In this document: positions 17,070-26,057 of the stretch, in pieces
Numbering within the stretch: position 1 is the first letter of the stretch
How the letters are laid out: the number at the start of each line of letters is the position of its first letter
NCBI GenBank assembly: GCA_963781305.1
Contig: CAWAFL010000011.1
Coordinates: forward strand, 620,001-684,000
DNA: 64,000 nt
Direction: 5' to 3'
DNA from: DASXMT01 sp963781305
GTDB lineage: Bacteria; Actinomycetota; Acidimicrobiia; Acidimicrobiales; RAAP-2
Translations under genes and position numbers: made by a program
Notes under the pieces: model-generated
Database searches by the model: none
What the model was told of the DNA's origin: nothing
What the model saw: only the letters and a program-made list of their open reading frames with translations

Positions 17070-18265
17070 GATGAACCGCCAGGCCGGTGATTGGCGAGCG
17101 CCGGCGACAGGGCCGTCGAAAGGACGATCCCGGCTGTGAGCACCGGTATCACCCCGAGGGCCACGGAAAGCGAGGCAATCGAGGCGAGCTGTCCGATGAG
17201 GGGCGGCCCACAGACGAATCCCAACCATCCACAAGCGGAGACGGTGGCGATGGCGGTTCCCGGATTGAGGCCGGGCAGGCGCCCGGCGGCGCTGAAGACC
17301 GTGGGGACGATCAAGGCCAGGCCGATGCCGAGGCAGGCGAACCCTGCGATGACCGCTATCCCGTCCTGACTCAACAGCCCGGCACAGAACCCGGCGGTGG
17401 CCACGGCCGCCAGCACGGGGAGGAGCGATCGGGCGGCAAACCGGGTCAGCAGCCGGTTGCCCGACAGTCGGACTGCGACCATCGTGAACGAGAAGGCGGC
17501 GTACCCGACTCCGGCCAGCGCCGCGCCGATGTGTAGGGGACCTCGCAGGTAGACCGCTGCCCAGTCGGCGCTGGCGCCCTCGCACAGCATGGAAGCGAAG
17601 GCGATGCCGCCCAGGAGGAGGACCGGCCTCGAGAATCGGCCCACCGCACCATGGGCGGATTGGGAGTCCGAAGGCTTCGGGGTGTCCGGCAGCATCCGGG
17701 AGCTGAGGTATTCGACGATGATCAGTGCCGGCACGCTGAGCAGGAGGAGTTGTACGGTCAAGGACAGGCCGATGGCCACACCGGCGACACCGACGCCGGC
17801 GCCGGTGAAGGTGCCGAGGCTCCAGCAACCATGGAACCCCGACATCAGTGGACGCCCCTGGGACCGTTCGACGGCGACGGCTTGGGTGTTCATTGACACG
17901 TCGAGGGCACCCTGGAACGCTCCCCAGACGAAGAGGGCAGCGAACAGCTCCGGTAGCGAGCTGGCCAAGCCGACCGTTATCCCGGCTGCGCCATACCCGA
18001 TGAGTGAGGCGCGCACCATGCCCTTGCTTCCGAACCGGGGCAACAGCCGGGCCGTCACCAGCATCGCCGACACCGATCCCGCTGGAGCGCCCAGCAGGGC
18101 CAGGCCCAGGGTCCCATCGGTCAATCCGAGATGGTTCTTGACCTGGGGGATGTGGGCGGTCCACGAGGCGAAGAGGAGCCCGTGGGTGAAGAACACAGCC
18201 ACGGTTGCCGTCCGCGTCCGCCGATCGGCCACGGCATCCTGGGGCTCCGCGGTGGCCACCGCCAT
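17066..18265 (-). CDS. MFS transporter (YbjJ/fucose-permease-like)
   Basis: A 399-aa twelve-helix transporter. VAVFFTHGLLFASWTAHIPQ begins helix 1, and GFHGCWSLGTFTGAGVG and LCEGASADWAAVYL match the YbjJ-like subgroup. ATG 18265 lies 1 nt after the DeoR stop codon; a longer frame to 18415 lies inside DeoR and is rejected. The stop overlaps the HAD start. The substrate is probably a sugar or sugar derivative given DeoR control and the HAD partner, but this is inference. Confidence 0.88.
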   Translation of the reverse strand: MAVATAEPQDAVADRRTRTATVAVFFTHGLLFASWTAHIPQVKNHLGLTDGTLGLALLGAPAGSVSAMLVTARLLPRFGSKGMVRASLIGYGAAGITVGLASSLPELFAALFVWGAFQGALDVSMNTQAVAVERSQGRPLMSGFHGCWSLGTFTGAGVGVAGVAIGLSLTVQLLLLSVPALIIVEYLSSRMLPDTPKPSDSQSAHGAVGRFSRPVLLLGGIAFASMLCEGASADWAAVYLRGPLHIGAALAGVGYAAFSFTMVAVRLSGNRLLTRFAARSLLPVLAAVATAGFCAGLLSQDGIAVIAGFACLGIGLALIVPTVFSAAGRLPGLNPGTAIATVSACGWLGFVCGPPLIGQLASIASLSVALGVIPVLTAGIVLSTALSPALANHRPGGSS

Positions 18266-18266
18266 G

Positions 18267-19022
18267 TCAGGCAGGCAGCACTTCGATGCCGGCGGCCCGT
18301 AACCCGTCGACAGCATCACTCGGGGCCGTCTCGTCGGTGACGACGATGTCAACGGCGGTGGCATCACACACCACGGCCATCGCCGTCTGGCCGAACTTGG
18401 AGCCGTCGGCGACAAGGATCACCCGGGCTGCCGATCCGAGCATGGCCTGCTTGACCGCGGCATCGCCGAGGTCATGAGCGGTGACCCGCCCGTCGGAAAG
18501 GCCGCAGCAACCGAGTACCAGCGTGTCGAACCGCAAAGCGGCGATGCTGGCTACCGCCAAGGGGCCGACCATGGCCAGTTCACCCGGGCGGATCTCGCCA
18601 CCGGGCATCAACAGCCGTACCGATTCACTGGCCGACAACTCAGCTGCGATGTGCAGCGACATCGGCATGACCGTCAACCGCCGGTCCGCCAGCGCCTGGG
18701 CAACCTTGATCGTGGTGGAGCCGCTGTCGAGCAGCACGGCCTCGCCGTCCTGGAGCACTGCCGCCACCACCTGTGCGATGCGCTCTTTGACCTCGGTGTG
18801 CTCAATTGCGCGCATGGCGAAGGGCAGCTCCTCGCCGCGCATCAACTGGCTGATGGCCCCGCCCCGTACCCGCCGGGCCATGCCCATGGCCACCAGGCGA
18901 TCGAGGTCACGGCGAACGGTCATTTCGGCGGTGCCGAACGCCTCGGCCGCCTCCGCCACCTCTACGCGACCGTCCCGCCGCAGTAACCCGACGAGCGCAC
19001 CCAACCGGTCATGTGCATCCAT
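18267..19022 (-). CDS. DeoR/GlpR family transcriptional regulator
   Basis: A 251-aa sugar-catabolism-type repressor. RLGALVGLLRRDGRVEVAEA, then TAEMTVRRDLDRL, form the DeoR helix-turn-helix, and the C-terminal sensor domain contains DSGSTTIKVAQAL and the VLGCCGLS loop typical of phosphosugar-binding members. The start ATG 19022 sits 6 nt after a TAAATT -10-like box, so the transcript may be leaderless. Three TGTGCG half-sites just upstream are the probable operator. It heads the DeoR-MFS-HAD operon. Confidence 0.92.
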   Translation of the reverse strand: MDAHDRLGALVGLLRRDGRVEVAEAAEAFGTAEMTVRRDLDRLVAMGMARRVRGGAISQLMRGEELPFAMRAIEHTEVKERIAQVVAAVLQDGEAVLLDSGSTTIKVAQALADRRLTVMPMSLHIAAELSASESVRLLMPGGEIRPGELAMVGPLAVASIAALRFDTLVLGCCGLSDGRVTAHDLGDAAVKQAMLGSAARVILVADGSKFGQTAMAVVCDATAVDIVVTDETAPSDAVDGLRAAGIEVLPA

Positions 19023-19023
19023 G

Positions 19024-19070
19024 TCTTTAATTTACATTGATGGTGTGCGTACGCACAATATATCTGTGCG
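19024..19070 (-). promoter_or_regulatory. DeoR promoter with three TGTGCG half-sites
   Basis: TGTGCGTACGCACA (19044-19057) is a perfect 14-bp palindrome, and a third half-site TGTGCG follows at 19065-19070, forming a second inverted repeat with the middle one. On the minus strand a TAAATT -10-like box lies 6 nt before the ATG, so the palindrome covers the -35/spacer. This fits autorepression. Confidence 0.65.
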
Positions 19071-19441
19071 AAGTCGTCAGGACCAGGAAGAATCGGTCAG
19101 TGGCGGCGGCGGAGATTGCCACGAACCCCGGTCGGTGGACCCAGACAGAAGGGTCACCATCGGTCCGTCGAGAGTTAGCCAGAGCGCGGCCAGGTGAGTT
19201 CGGGCGTCCCTGACCAGCCTGTCGGCCTCGTGCCCAATCGAAGCAGCTTGCCCAGGCGAGTTTGGAATGGGTCGTCCTCGGGTAGCGACCAAGGGGCGCT
19301 CTGCGGAGTAGGAGGACGGAAGATGGGCGCTGCAAACCTTCATGTAGCCCCAGCTCTTGGTGCATGTTTCCGGTGAAGGTGCCTGTTCAATGAGTCGCCT
19401 TCGACGGTAGTCGGGCCATTGACTACACGGGAGCCGCGGCG
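19071..19441. other. intergenic stretch with no convincing gene
   Basis: About 370 nt between the DeoR promoter and the FUSC gene. Open frames on both strands lack family-like sequence. I see no strong palindrome beyond the DeoR operator. Confidence 0.45.
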
Positions 19442-21757
19442 GTGACGCCGGCGCCGGGCGGTGAGGTCGCGCCACCGCAGTGGACGTGGCGAACGCTCGG
19501 AGACCGACTGGCCGGATCGGATCCCGGTTTCAACCGACTCATCGTGGCCACTCGAGGCGCGATCACGATTGCCCTCGCCCTGTTGGTCGAATGGTGGTTC
19601 GCTTCGGCCACCGGCACCCTCGATCTCCCTGCCCGTCCGGTGATGAGCTCGGCCCAGACCGCAGCGCTTGCCCTGCAGCATCACGACGCATTGGTCATCG
19701 CCATGCTGCTGGGCGGGGTGACCGCGCTCAACACAGCTGTCAGCGTCAACGACTCGACCATCGCCCGCCAATCGATCACTCTCGTCTTCATAGGCGTGAT
19801 TACCAGCGCCGCCCTGACACTCGGACTGTGGATCGGGCCCCATCGGGTGCCGGCCCTGGTGGGAATGGTGGTGCTACTCGTGATCGGCGCGTTTGCCCGA
19901 CGGTTCGGACCACGCGGATCGATCAGCGGGATCCTGATGTTCCTCGGCTACTTCTTCGGTTATTTCCTCTCGAGCGAGGTCCGTCTGGATCAGGTGGGTT
20001 GGCTCATAGCCGAAATCTGGCTCGCCGTGGCCGTTGGGGCCGTCGTCCGGACGCTGATCTTCCGGCCCGAGCCCGATCGAGCGGTACAGCGAGCCATGCG
20101 ATCGTACCGGGCGAGGTCCCAGAAGATCCTTCTCCTGGCGGTCGAGCTGTTCGACGCCCCCAGCGAGCGGGCGCGACGGGAGCTGCGCCGACAGCTCATC
20201 TGCCTCAACGAGGCAGCGCTTATCGTCGAGGGGCAGCTCGGTCAGGTCGAGGGCGAACGCCGACGGGACGTCCTCGCCCTACACCAGCGGCTCTTTGATA
20301 CCGAACTTGCCCTCACCAACGTCGCCCGCTTCGTCGAGGCGTTCACCTCCATGAAGCTGTCCCCGAGCCATCGCCAGGCGGTGCGTCGGGCGCTTGGGGA
20401 GTTGGCCGCCGGTCGACCGGAGCAAGCGATCGGCGTGGCGAGCGACCTCGCCGCCTCGATATCCGAGGACGAGCCGGCGGACCCGACCGAGCGGGTCATC
20501 CTCCATCGTTTTGCCCGATCGGTCGATATCTTCGGAACCCTGCGCGCCGCCGAGCCTGCCTCCACCCACGGGGCCGGCGGTGACGCCGACCCGTCCGATG
20601 AGGGCCAGGGCGATGCCTTCCGGCCGGCCGTTGCCCTGCAGGCTGGGTGGCTGCCCGGCTCGGCCGGCGTCTCGGCCGAAGCATCGGCGCTCCGGCGCAC
20701 CGGGCGGTCGAACTGGCTGGCCCTTCCGCTCTACGGACGAGCTGCCATTCAGACTGCTGTGGCGGTCACCATTGCCATCGTGGCCGGCAGCGTGATCGAT
20801 CCGCAGCGCTTCTACTGGGCGGTGATCGCGGCGGTGCTCGCCCTGGCCGGCACCAACACGTCGATCGAACAGGTTCGCAAGGCCGTCTACCGGGTGATCG
20901 GGACTGTCGTCGGTGTCGTCGTGGGAACGGCATTCGTCTACGTGGTGGGCCATCACAGCGTCTGGTCAGTCGTGGTGGTGCTGGCCTCGTTGTTCCTTGG
21001 CCTCTACCTCGTCCGCGTCAACTACGCCTTCATGGCGATGGCCATCACCGTCGCCCTGACCCAGGTCTACTTGTCGCTGGGCGAGTTCTCCCACGGCCTG
21101 TTGTTCAACCGCTTGGCCGAGACCGCCGTCGGAGCGGGTGCCGCCATCCTCACCGTGGTGGTGGTGTTCCCACTGTCCACCAGCAGAGTGGTAGGTGTCG
21201 CTGCCGCGGACTTGGTCGACGCGCTGGCTTCCGTGGCCGACCGAGGGGCGCGGCGGCTGGAAGGCAACGAGGACTCGGACGACCTTCGGGCGTGGGGGCG
21301 CCAGATCGACGCTGCCTATCAGGCGCTCGACGCCACCGCCCGACCGTTGAGCCCTGGAGGCTGGACCGACCAGGACCAGCAAGTGGCCCGATTCCTCGGC
21401 GCCGCTACCGCCGCCCGCAACTACGGTCGTAACCTGGTGTTCGACGCGGCCCTCGTGTCCGCGCCGTGCCGGACGGCCACGAGCAAGGTGCGTGAGGCAC
21501 GGAACGTGTTCAGTGCCTCGACCGCGGTACTGGCTGCTCGCTTGCGGGGTGAGCGGCCGGCGAAACCCTACGTGCGGTCGGCCTCCATCTTCGATGACCT
21601 CGAGCGGTCCCTGCGCAGCCCGGGCGCCTCGCCCAGCGCGGCCGTGCTCACGTTGCGGGACCTCGAACTGCTTGACGGGGCAATGGCCACGGTGGCTGAG
21701 TCGGTCGGTCAACCGGTGACCGACCTCGATACCGCCGCGGTGGGGCGGCCCGAATAA
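19442..21757 (+). CDS. FUSC family membrane protein (aromatic-acid exporter-like)
   Basis: A 771-aa protein with two membrane blocks (about residues 35-200 and 435-580) separated and followed by long soluble helical regions, the layout of FUSC/YccS proteins. The second block has the FUSC hallmark YWAVIAAVLALAGTNTSIEQ followed by VRKAVYRVIGTVVGVVVGTA. Related proteins such as AaeB and fusaric acid resistance pumps export aromatic acids. The start is GTG 19442. It stands alone, downstream of nothing on the same strand, and the substrate is not determined. Confidence 0.88.
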   Translation: MTPAPGGEVAPPQWTWRTLGDRLAGSDPGFNRLIVATRGAITIALALLVEWWFASATGTLDLPARPVMSSAQTAALALQHHDALVIAMLLGGVTALNTAVSVNDSTIARQSITLVFIGVITSAALTLGLWIGPHRVPALVGMVVLLVIGAFARRFGPRGSISGILMFLGYFFGYFLSSEVRLDQVGWLIAEIWLAVAVGAVVRTLIFRPEPDRAVQRAMRSYRARSQKILLLAVELFDAPSERARRELRRQLICLNEAALIVEGQLGQVEGERRRDVLALHQRLFDTELALTNVARFVEAFTSMKLSPSHRQAVRRALGELAAGRPEQAIGVASDLAASISEDEPADPTERVILHRFARSVDIFGTLRAAEPASTHGAGGDADPSDEGQGDAFRPAVALQAGWLPGSAGVSAEASALRRTGRSNWLALPLYGRAAIQTAVAVTIAIVAGSVIDPQRFYWAVIAAVLALAGTNTSIEQVRKAVYRVIGTVVGVVVGTAFVYVVGHHSVWSVVVVLASLFLGLYLVRVNYAFMAMAITVALTQVYLSLGEFSHGLLFNRLAETAVGAGAAILTVVVVFPLSTSRVVGVAAADLVDALASVADRGARRLEGNEDSDDLRAWGRQIDAAYQALDATARPLSPGGWTDQDQQVARFLGAATAARNYGRNLVFDAALVSAPCRTATSKVREARNVFSASTAVLAARLRGERPAKPYVRSASIFDDLERSLRSPGASPSAAVLTLRDLELLDGAMATVAESVGQPVTDLDTAAVGRPE

Positions 21758-21874
21758 GCCACATGTTCACAGGATGTCCACGGATCCTCCTTGGCCGGCT
21801 GCCAGGTTCGAGTCGCAGTGTGGAAGGTGGCGGGCATCAGCCGGAGGGCCGGCCACGACCGACGAGGAGGACCC

Positions 21875-22318
21875 ATGAGCAACGCACACGAAGCCAGCGA
21901 GGAAGCAGATCGCGGTACCCAGACAGCAATACGAGCACGTCCAGGTGAAGGGGAGCCGACCGGGTACGACGCCGAACGGGTCGAGGACGATGTGGAGGGT
22001 GAGACATTCCGCACCGTCTTTGGAAGCTTGCTCGGGGTCTACACCTGGGAGTGTCGTCGGGTTCCGTCGGATGATGAGATCCAAACGGTCATGGAGCACC
22101 GGGTCCAAACGGATTGCGCACGATTGCATCACCGACCGGAACGGTCGCGCCTAGCCGGCTGGCATGGTGGGTGGACGACCGAAGGGGTGGGGATCTTCGC
22201 CGCTGACCTCTGGGGCATGTCCCACAAGGGTCCTGCCCGGCACCTGGGACGACTGAGCGTCATCATTCGTGTGCCGAGCGAGGCCGGGCTATCGACGGCG
22301 CAGGGAATGGCTTGCTGA
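21875..22318 (+). CDS. hypothetical protein
   Basis: A 147-aa frame starting at ATG 21875 directly after a strong GACGAGGAGG ribosome binding site. The N-terminal third is acidic and disordered-looking (SNAHEASEEADRG); the centre has ETFRTVFGSLLGVYTWECRR. The C-terminal part is rich in Arg, His and Gly and less protein-like, so a frameshift or early end is possible. No family is recognised. Confidence 0.45.
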   Translation: MSNAHEASEEADRGTQTAIRARPGEGEPTGYDAERVEDDVEGETFRTVFGSLLGVYTWECRRVPSDDEIQTVMEHRVQTDCARLHHRPERSRLAGWHGGWTTEGVGIFAADLWGMSHKGPARHLGRLSVIIRVPSEAGLSTAQGMAC

Positions 22319-22453
22319 GCCGCGTTCCCGGCCTGGAGCCGCCGAACCTACGTTTCGTGTTAACTCTGCCCCGAATGGGGTAGCACAAGTACCCGAGGCC
22401 ATGGGGTGATCGATCGCACCCGATCCCGGCACGAGGAGCAGGAGGACCTGGTT

Positions 22454-22813
22454 ATGGCGACGGCGAAACAAAAGGAAGCGGCGCGGCAAAATCTCAAGCG
22501 GGCCCGGCAAGTACAGAGTGCCAGGGCACGCGGTGAGGAGGTTCCAACTCAGAGCGAGGGCATGAGCACTTCGCAGAAGGATCGCCTTTCCCGGTCAGAA
22601 TTTGCCTTTCCCTCGGAACGAAAGGAGCCGCTTACTGACGCCGGGCATGTCCGGAATGCCATCGCCCGTTTTGATCAAGTCGAAGGCGTGAGCGATGCCG
22701 AGAGAGACCGAGCGTGGAAGCGCATCATGGCCGCGGCCAAGCGCTTCGAAGTGGAGGTTTCAGAAGATGACTGGCGCGACCTGTTCAAGGGAGGCAAGGC
22801 CAGGAAGAACTGA
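22454..22813 (+). CDS. small basic protein with a DUF6582-like C-terminus
   Basis: A 119-aa protein starting at ATG 22454 with GGAGG about 9 nt upstream. The N-terminus is a lysine/arginine-rich helix (ATAKQKEAARQNLKRARQ). The C-terminal half, RKEPLTDAGHVRNAIARFDQ followed by VSDAERDRAWKRIMAAAKRF, matches a small conserved domain seen in many bacterial hypothetical proteins (DUF6582-like). The function is unknown. The basic N-terminus could bind nucleic acid. Confidence 0.75.
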   Translation: MATAKQKEAARQNLKRARQVQSARARGEEVPTQSEGMSTSQKDRLSRSEFAFPSERKEPLTDAGHVRNAIARFDQVEGVSDAERDRAWKRIMAAAKRFEVEVSEDDWRDLFKGGKARKN

Positions 22814-22913
22814 GGCCAGCGGCTTCACGCGGGATGTAGTGGGGAAGTGAACCGCCATCGACTCACCTGAGCAGCCGGGCTCGTCGGGGGCATTCGCGGA
22901 TGTCGAGCCGCGG

Positions 22914-23165
22914 GTGAAGGCTCGTCTCCGGTCTCTGATGCACGAGCTCATCGACTTCCGGTTGGTGGACCGGTCCGCCTCGGGCGTGTGGACCCTGAAC
23001 GGGGACGTTCAAAGGCTCCTCGAAGACGAATACTGCGCCGCACTCGGGAGGCCCAGCGATCGTGTCTTTGTCGGATTGAGGTGTGAGAGCTGTGGAGTAC
23101 GGGCGATCACGTCTCTCGTCGGTGGTCGTCGCATCTGCTCCTCGTGCGCACAGGTCTCCTCATGA
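22914..23165 (+). CDS. small protein with two CxxC pairs (zinc ribbon)
   Basis: An 83-aa frame from GTG 22914. The first half is helical (RLRSLMHELIDFRLVDRS) and the second ends with CESCGVRA and CSSCAQ, a likely four-cysteine zinc ribbon. No clear ribosome binding site is visible, so the start is uncertain and may lie further upstream. The function is unknown. Confidence 0.5.
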   Translation: MKARLRSLMHELIDFRLVDRSASGVWTLNGDVQRLLEDEYCAALGRPSDRVFVGLRCESCGVRAITSLVGGRRICSSCAQVSS

Positions 23166-23295
23166 ACATGGTGCCGTCACCTATCGGGGGCGTTGAGCCG
23201 CTACGAGGAGTGCCTACGGCGTAGTCCGCTCCGCACTTGGGTAGGTATTGCACCAGCTTGTTTCAACGGAAGAAAATGTAAGGCAGGAGGGTGTC

Positions 23296-23622
23296 GTGCC
23301 ACAGCAAGCCTGGAGCGACAAGCGGGAACGTCAGTACGAGCACATCAAAGAGGGGTTGGAGGAGCGGGGAGACTCGGAACCCGAGGCGGAGGAGATCGCC
23401 GCTCGCACCGTGAACAAGGAGCGTGCACGCTCCGGTGAGGCCCGATCGGCCAGTAGAACATCGACGGACGACATCTCTTCGGGGCGACGTGGTGGGCTTC
23501 GATCGCACAGGGGCTCAGGTGGACGCACTCGCGACCAGCTGTACGAGGAGGCTCGGCGCAAAGGGGTCAAGGGGCGGTCGAAGATGAACAAGTCCCAGCT
23601 CGAGTCTGCCGTCGGCCGATAG
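23296..23622 (+). CDS. plasmid-stabilisation/Rho-N-like small protein
   Basis: A 108-aa protein from GTG 23296 with AGGAGG 7 nt upstream. The N-terminal half (QQAWSDKRERQYEHIKEGLE, then EIAARTVNKERARSGEA) and the C-terminal Rho-N-like helix pair (RDQLYEEARRKGVKGRSKMN) are typical of small actinobacterial proteins annotated as plasmid stabilisation or Rho termination factor N-terminal proteins. The role is unproven; nucleic-acid binding is likely for the C-terminal motif. Its 3' end overlaps the converging aldo/keto reductase frame. Confidence 0.8.
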   Translation: MPQQAWSDKRERQYEHIKEGLEERGDSEPEAEEIAARTVNKERARSGEARSASRTSTDDISSGRRGGLRSHRGSGGRTRDQLYEEARRKGVKGRSKMNKSQLESAVGR

Positions 23623-24629
23623 CCATTGGGCTACCGGGAGTACACCCCGCGCCCACGATGGCCTCGATCCCCACGAGGTCGTCGACCGAAAGCACCCAGT
23701 CGGCGGCGGCCGCGTTGGCCAGGACCTGCTCTGCCTTGGTGACCCCGGTGATCACGCAGCCGACGCTCGGTTGTAAGGCGAGCCAGGAGATGGCCAGCTC
23801 GAGCAGCGTTCGCCCGCGTTCCTCGGCGAAGGCGGTGAGGTGTTCGACGGTGGTGAGCCTCTCGTCAGAAAGAGGCGGCCGCCGGGACATGATGTCCTCG
23901 CGGAACATCGTGCTGACAAAGGCGTCGGCCCCCAGCCGCGAGTCGGGCGGCGGTGGTTGGCCCCGATGGTATTTCCCGGTGAGGAGTCCGTGGGCGTGCG
24001 GAAAGTAGGCGAGAATCGATAGACCGTTCAGTCGGATCGCCGTCAGCACGTCCTCCGCCGGCCGCTCGAGCACGCTGTACTGCACCTGGCACGAGCGGTA
24101 GGGACGGGAGGCTGAGCGCTCTGCCGCTTCTGTTGCCGCGTCGACCATCTCGGCCGTGAAGTTGCAACACCCCACCTCGCACACCTTTCCCGCCGCACGA
24201 GGCGGTCGAGCGCCGAGAGGATCTCGTCGAGGGCATCGGTGGATCGGGCTGGTGCTGCTGAAACAGGTCGATCCGGTCAGTCCCCAGCCGGCGGAGGCTG
24301 GCCTCGACCGCGGCCACGATGCGGGCTGCGCCCCGCTGTTCAGGGTCCTGCTCGTTGTTGTTCAGGAACTTGCTGGCGATCACTGCCTCGTCACGTCGGG
24401 TACCCAGCGCCACGCCGATGAGCTCCTCCGAGTGGCCCTCGCCCAGGAAGGAGGTGATGCTGTATTCCTCGGCGGTGTCGATCAGGTTGATGCCGGTGTC
24501 GAGAGCGGCGTTGACGATGCGGGTGACCTCTCGTTGGTCACATCGCTTGCCGAAGAAGTCGGTCCCGAAGTTGTTGCCGCCGATGCCGACGACTGATACC
24601 TCCAGGCTGCCGACCGTCCGGCGTTTCAC
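23567..24629 (-). pseudogene. aldo/keto reductase broken by two single-base deletions
   Basis: The N-terminal part (to about residue 135) has SVVGIGGNNFGTDFFGKR, INLIDTAEEYS and IASKFLNN, a normal AKR half. A base is missing near 24235, after which ALDEILSALDRLVR is read in a second frame. Another is missing near 24190, after which GKVCEVGCCNFTAEM continues in a third frame to a normal C-terminus ending near 23567. Both lesions fall within about 45 nt. Restoring two bases gives a full-length protein of roughly 350 aa. Real pseudogenisation and assembly error are both open. Confidence 0.72.
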
Positions 24630-24645
24630 GCGGCGGGCGCGACGG

Positions 24646-25059
24646 TCACAGCTCCGGTGGCGACGTGAAGTCCGTCCGGAGTCGGGTCAGCGTCGATGAG
24701 CTGATGCGCCAATCACCGTCGTGCGCCTCGTAGGTCTCGTGGTAGTGGCCGTAGCCGTGCATCTCCGAGCCGTCCGGCCACCGCAACATGTCCTCCATTG
24801 CCCAGACACCGGTGGCCGTGGTCGCCGACGTGAGCTGGATCTCGGGAGTGTGGCACTGGTGGACGGTGACGACATCACCGATCACCCCGACCAGGAAGGC
24901 GAGGAAGTCGTCGGCACCGGTTACCACGCCGCCCCCCGAAGACGAGGTGTCCATGGTCACGTCGTCAGTGAACACCTGACGCATGGCCGCCCAGTCCTTG
25001 GTGTCCATGGTGCGGCAGTAGCGGGCCTTGACCTGTTTGATCGCTTCGATGTCGTCCAT
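24646..25059 (-). CDS. SnoaL/NTF2-like family protein
   Basis: A 137-aa cone-barrel protein. IKQVKARYCRTMDTKDWAAM and VTMDTSSSGG, VHQCHTPEI and GHYHETYE match the SnoaL_4 group that includes bile-acid 7-alpha-dehydratase-like enzymes and many proteins of unknown activity in sterol and terpenoid clusters. His residues in VHQCHTPEI and a Tyr/Asp near the N-terminus could be catalytic, but this is not certain. The gene lies in line with the SDR at 25111, with a 51-nt gap, and may be co-transcribed. Confidence 0.85.
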   Translation of the reverse strand: MDDIEAIKQVKARYCRTMDTKDWAAMRQVFTDDVTMDTSSSGGGVVTGADDFLAFLVGVIGDVVTVHQCHTPEIQLTSATTATGVWAMEDMLRWPDGSEMHGYGHYHETYEAHDGDWRISSSTLTRLRTDFTSPPEL

Positions 25060-25110
25060 CGCTAGGTCTCTCCGGGCTGGCCGGGACGGACCTGCCTTGC
25101 GCCCACGTCG

Positions 25111-25968
25111 CTACTTGGGGCCGTTCGGCCAGCGCAGCAACGAGCCGGCATCGACGCGGAGCTGCTGACCGGTGACATAGCGGGTCTCGTCGGAGGCGAA
25201 GAAGAGCACGGCGTTCGAGATGTCCACCGTCTCCACGTAGGGAATGGGCATGGCCTGGAAGTACGTGAACGCAGGGATGACGTCCTCCCTGGTCGGGTTC
25301 TCGAGATCGGGGCGGAACACGTGGTACAGCTCCTCGTTGTGAATGAGGTGCGTGTTGCAGTTGGTGGGATGAATGGCGTTGACCCGGATCATGCGCGCGG
25401 CCAGGTTCATGGCCATCTGTTCTGTGTAACCGACCAGCGTCTTCTTCGACCAGGCGTAGCCCGACCCACCGCCTCCCATGGCCCCGGTGTCGGTGGTGCC
25501 GCTCATCAACCCGGCATTAGAGCCGGTGATGATGATCGACGCGCCATCGGGCAGGTGGGGAATGGCCGCCGCCACCGTGTTCATGACGCCGATCAGGTCC
25601 ACGTCGGTGGCGTCCACGAAGTCCATGGGGTTCGTCGTGCCCATGGGCATGATCCCGGCGTTGGCCACGACGACGTCTAGACGGCCGAGCTCGCGGACAC
25701 CCTCCTCCAGCACGGCCTTGAGCTCGGCCCGGTCCCGGACATCGGCCTTCCGGGCGATGATGCGGCGGCCGAGGTTCTCGACCGCCTTCGCCGTTTCCTC
25801 CAGGTCCTCCGGGGTGGCCAGGGGATACAGGTTGGACTCGATCTGCTCGCAGATGTCGACGGCGATGATGTCGGCACCTTCCTCGGCCAACCGGATGGCA
25901 TGGCTCCGGCCCTGGCCGCGTGCCGCTCCGGTGATGAATGCAACTTTCCCTTCGACCCGACCTGTCAT
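25111..25968 (-). CDS. mycofactocin-coupled SDR family oxidoreductase
   Basis: A 285-aa SDR with the subfamily N-terminus GRVEGKVAFITGAARGQGRS, the long VDICEQI insertion, ANAG and a YAWSK active site. This signature marks SDRs that carry a non-exchangeable nicotinamide cofactor and pass electrons to mycofactocin. Typical substrates are alcohols, including terpenoid alcohols. ATG 25968 follows GGAG. The mycofactocin biosynthesis genes are not in the window. The upstream region has palindromes that may be regulator sites. Confidence 0.9.
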   Translation of the reverse strand: MTGRVEGKVAFITGAARGQGRSHAIRLAEEGADIIAVDICEQIESNLYPLATPEDLEETAKAVENLGRRIIARKADVRDRAELKAVLEEGVRELGRLDVVVANAGIMPMGTTNPMDFVDATDVDLIGVMNTVAAAIPHLPDGASIIITGSNAGLMSGTTDTGAMGGGGSGYAWSKKTLVGYTEQMAMNLAARMIRVNAIHPTNCNTHLIHNEELYHVFRPDLENPTREDVIPAFTYFQAMPIPYVETVDISNAVLFFASDETRYVTGQQLRVDAGSLLRWPNGPK

Positions 25969-25988
25969 GAGTGTCTCCAAAGCCTGAG

Positions 25989-26027
25989 TGGACCAAAGTC
26001 CACGCGGAACGATTGTTTTCGTACGAA
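25989..26027 (-). promoter_or_regulatory. palindromes upstream of the mycofactocin-coupled SDR
   Basis: TGGAC-CAAA-GTCCA (25989-26002) and the perfect 10-bp palindrome TTCGTACGAA (26018-26027) lie 21-60 nt before the start. On the minus strand the second continues from TTACCGTTCG, similar to the half-site of the 28-43 kb operators. Confidence 0.4.
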
Positions 26028-26057
26028 CGGTAACACAGCCGATTCGGCCGTAGGCCG

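Noticed and set aside
17070..18164. Extension of the HAD gene frame across the MFS gene
   Set aside because: The HAD protein starts at GTG 17069 with a GTGA overlap; the upstream part is an out-of-frame reading of the MFS gene.
19077..19475. Minus-strand frame of 132 codons between DeoR and FUSC
   Set aside because: Considered as a small regulator relic, but no family resemblance and no ribosome binding site.
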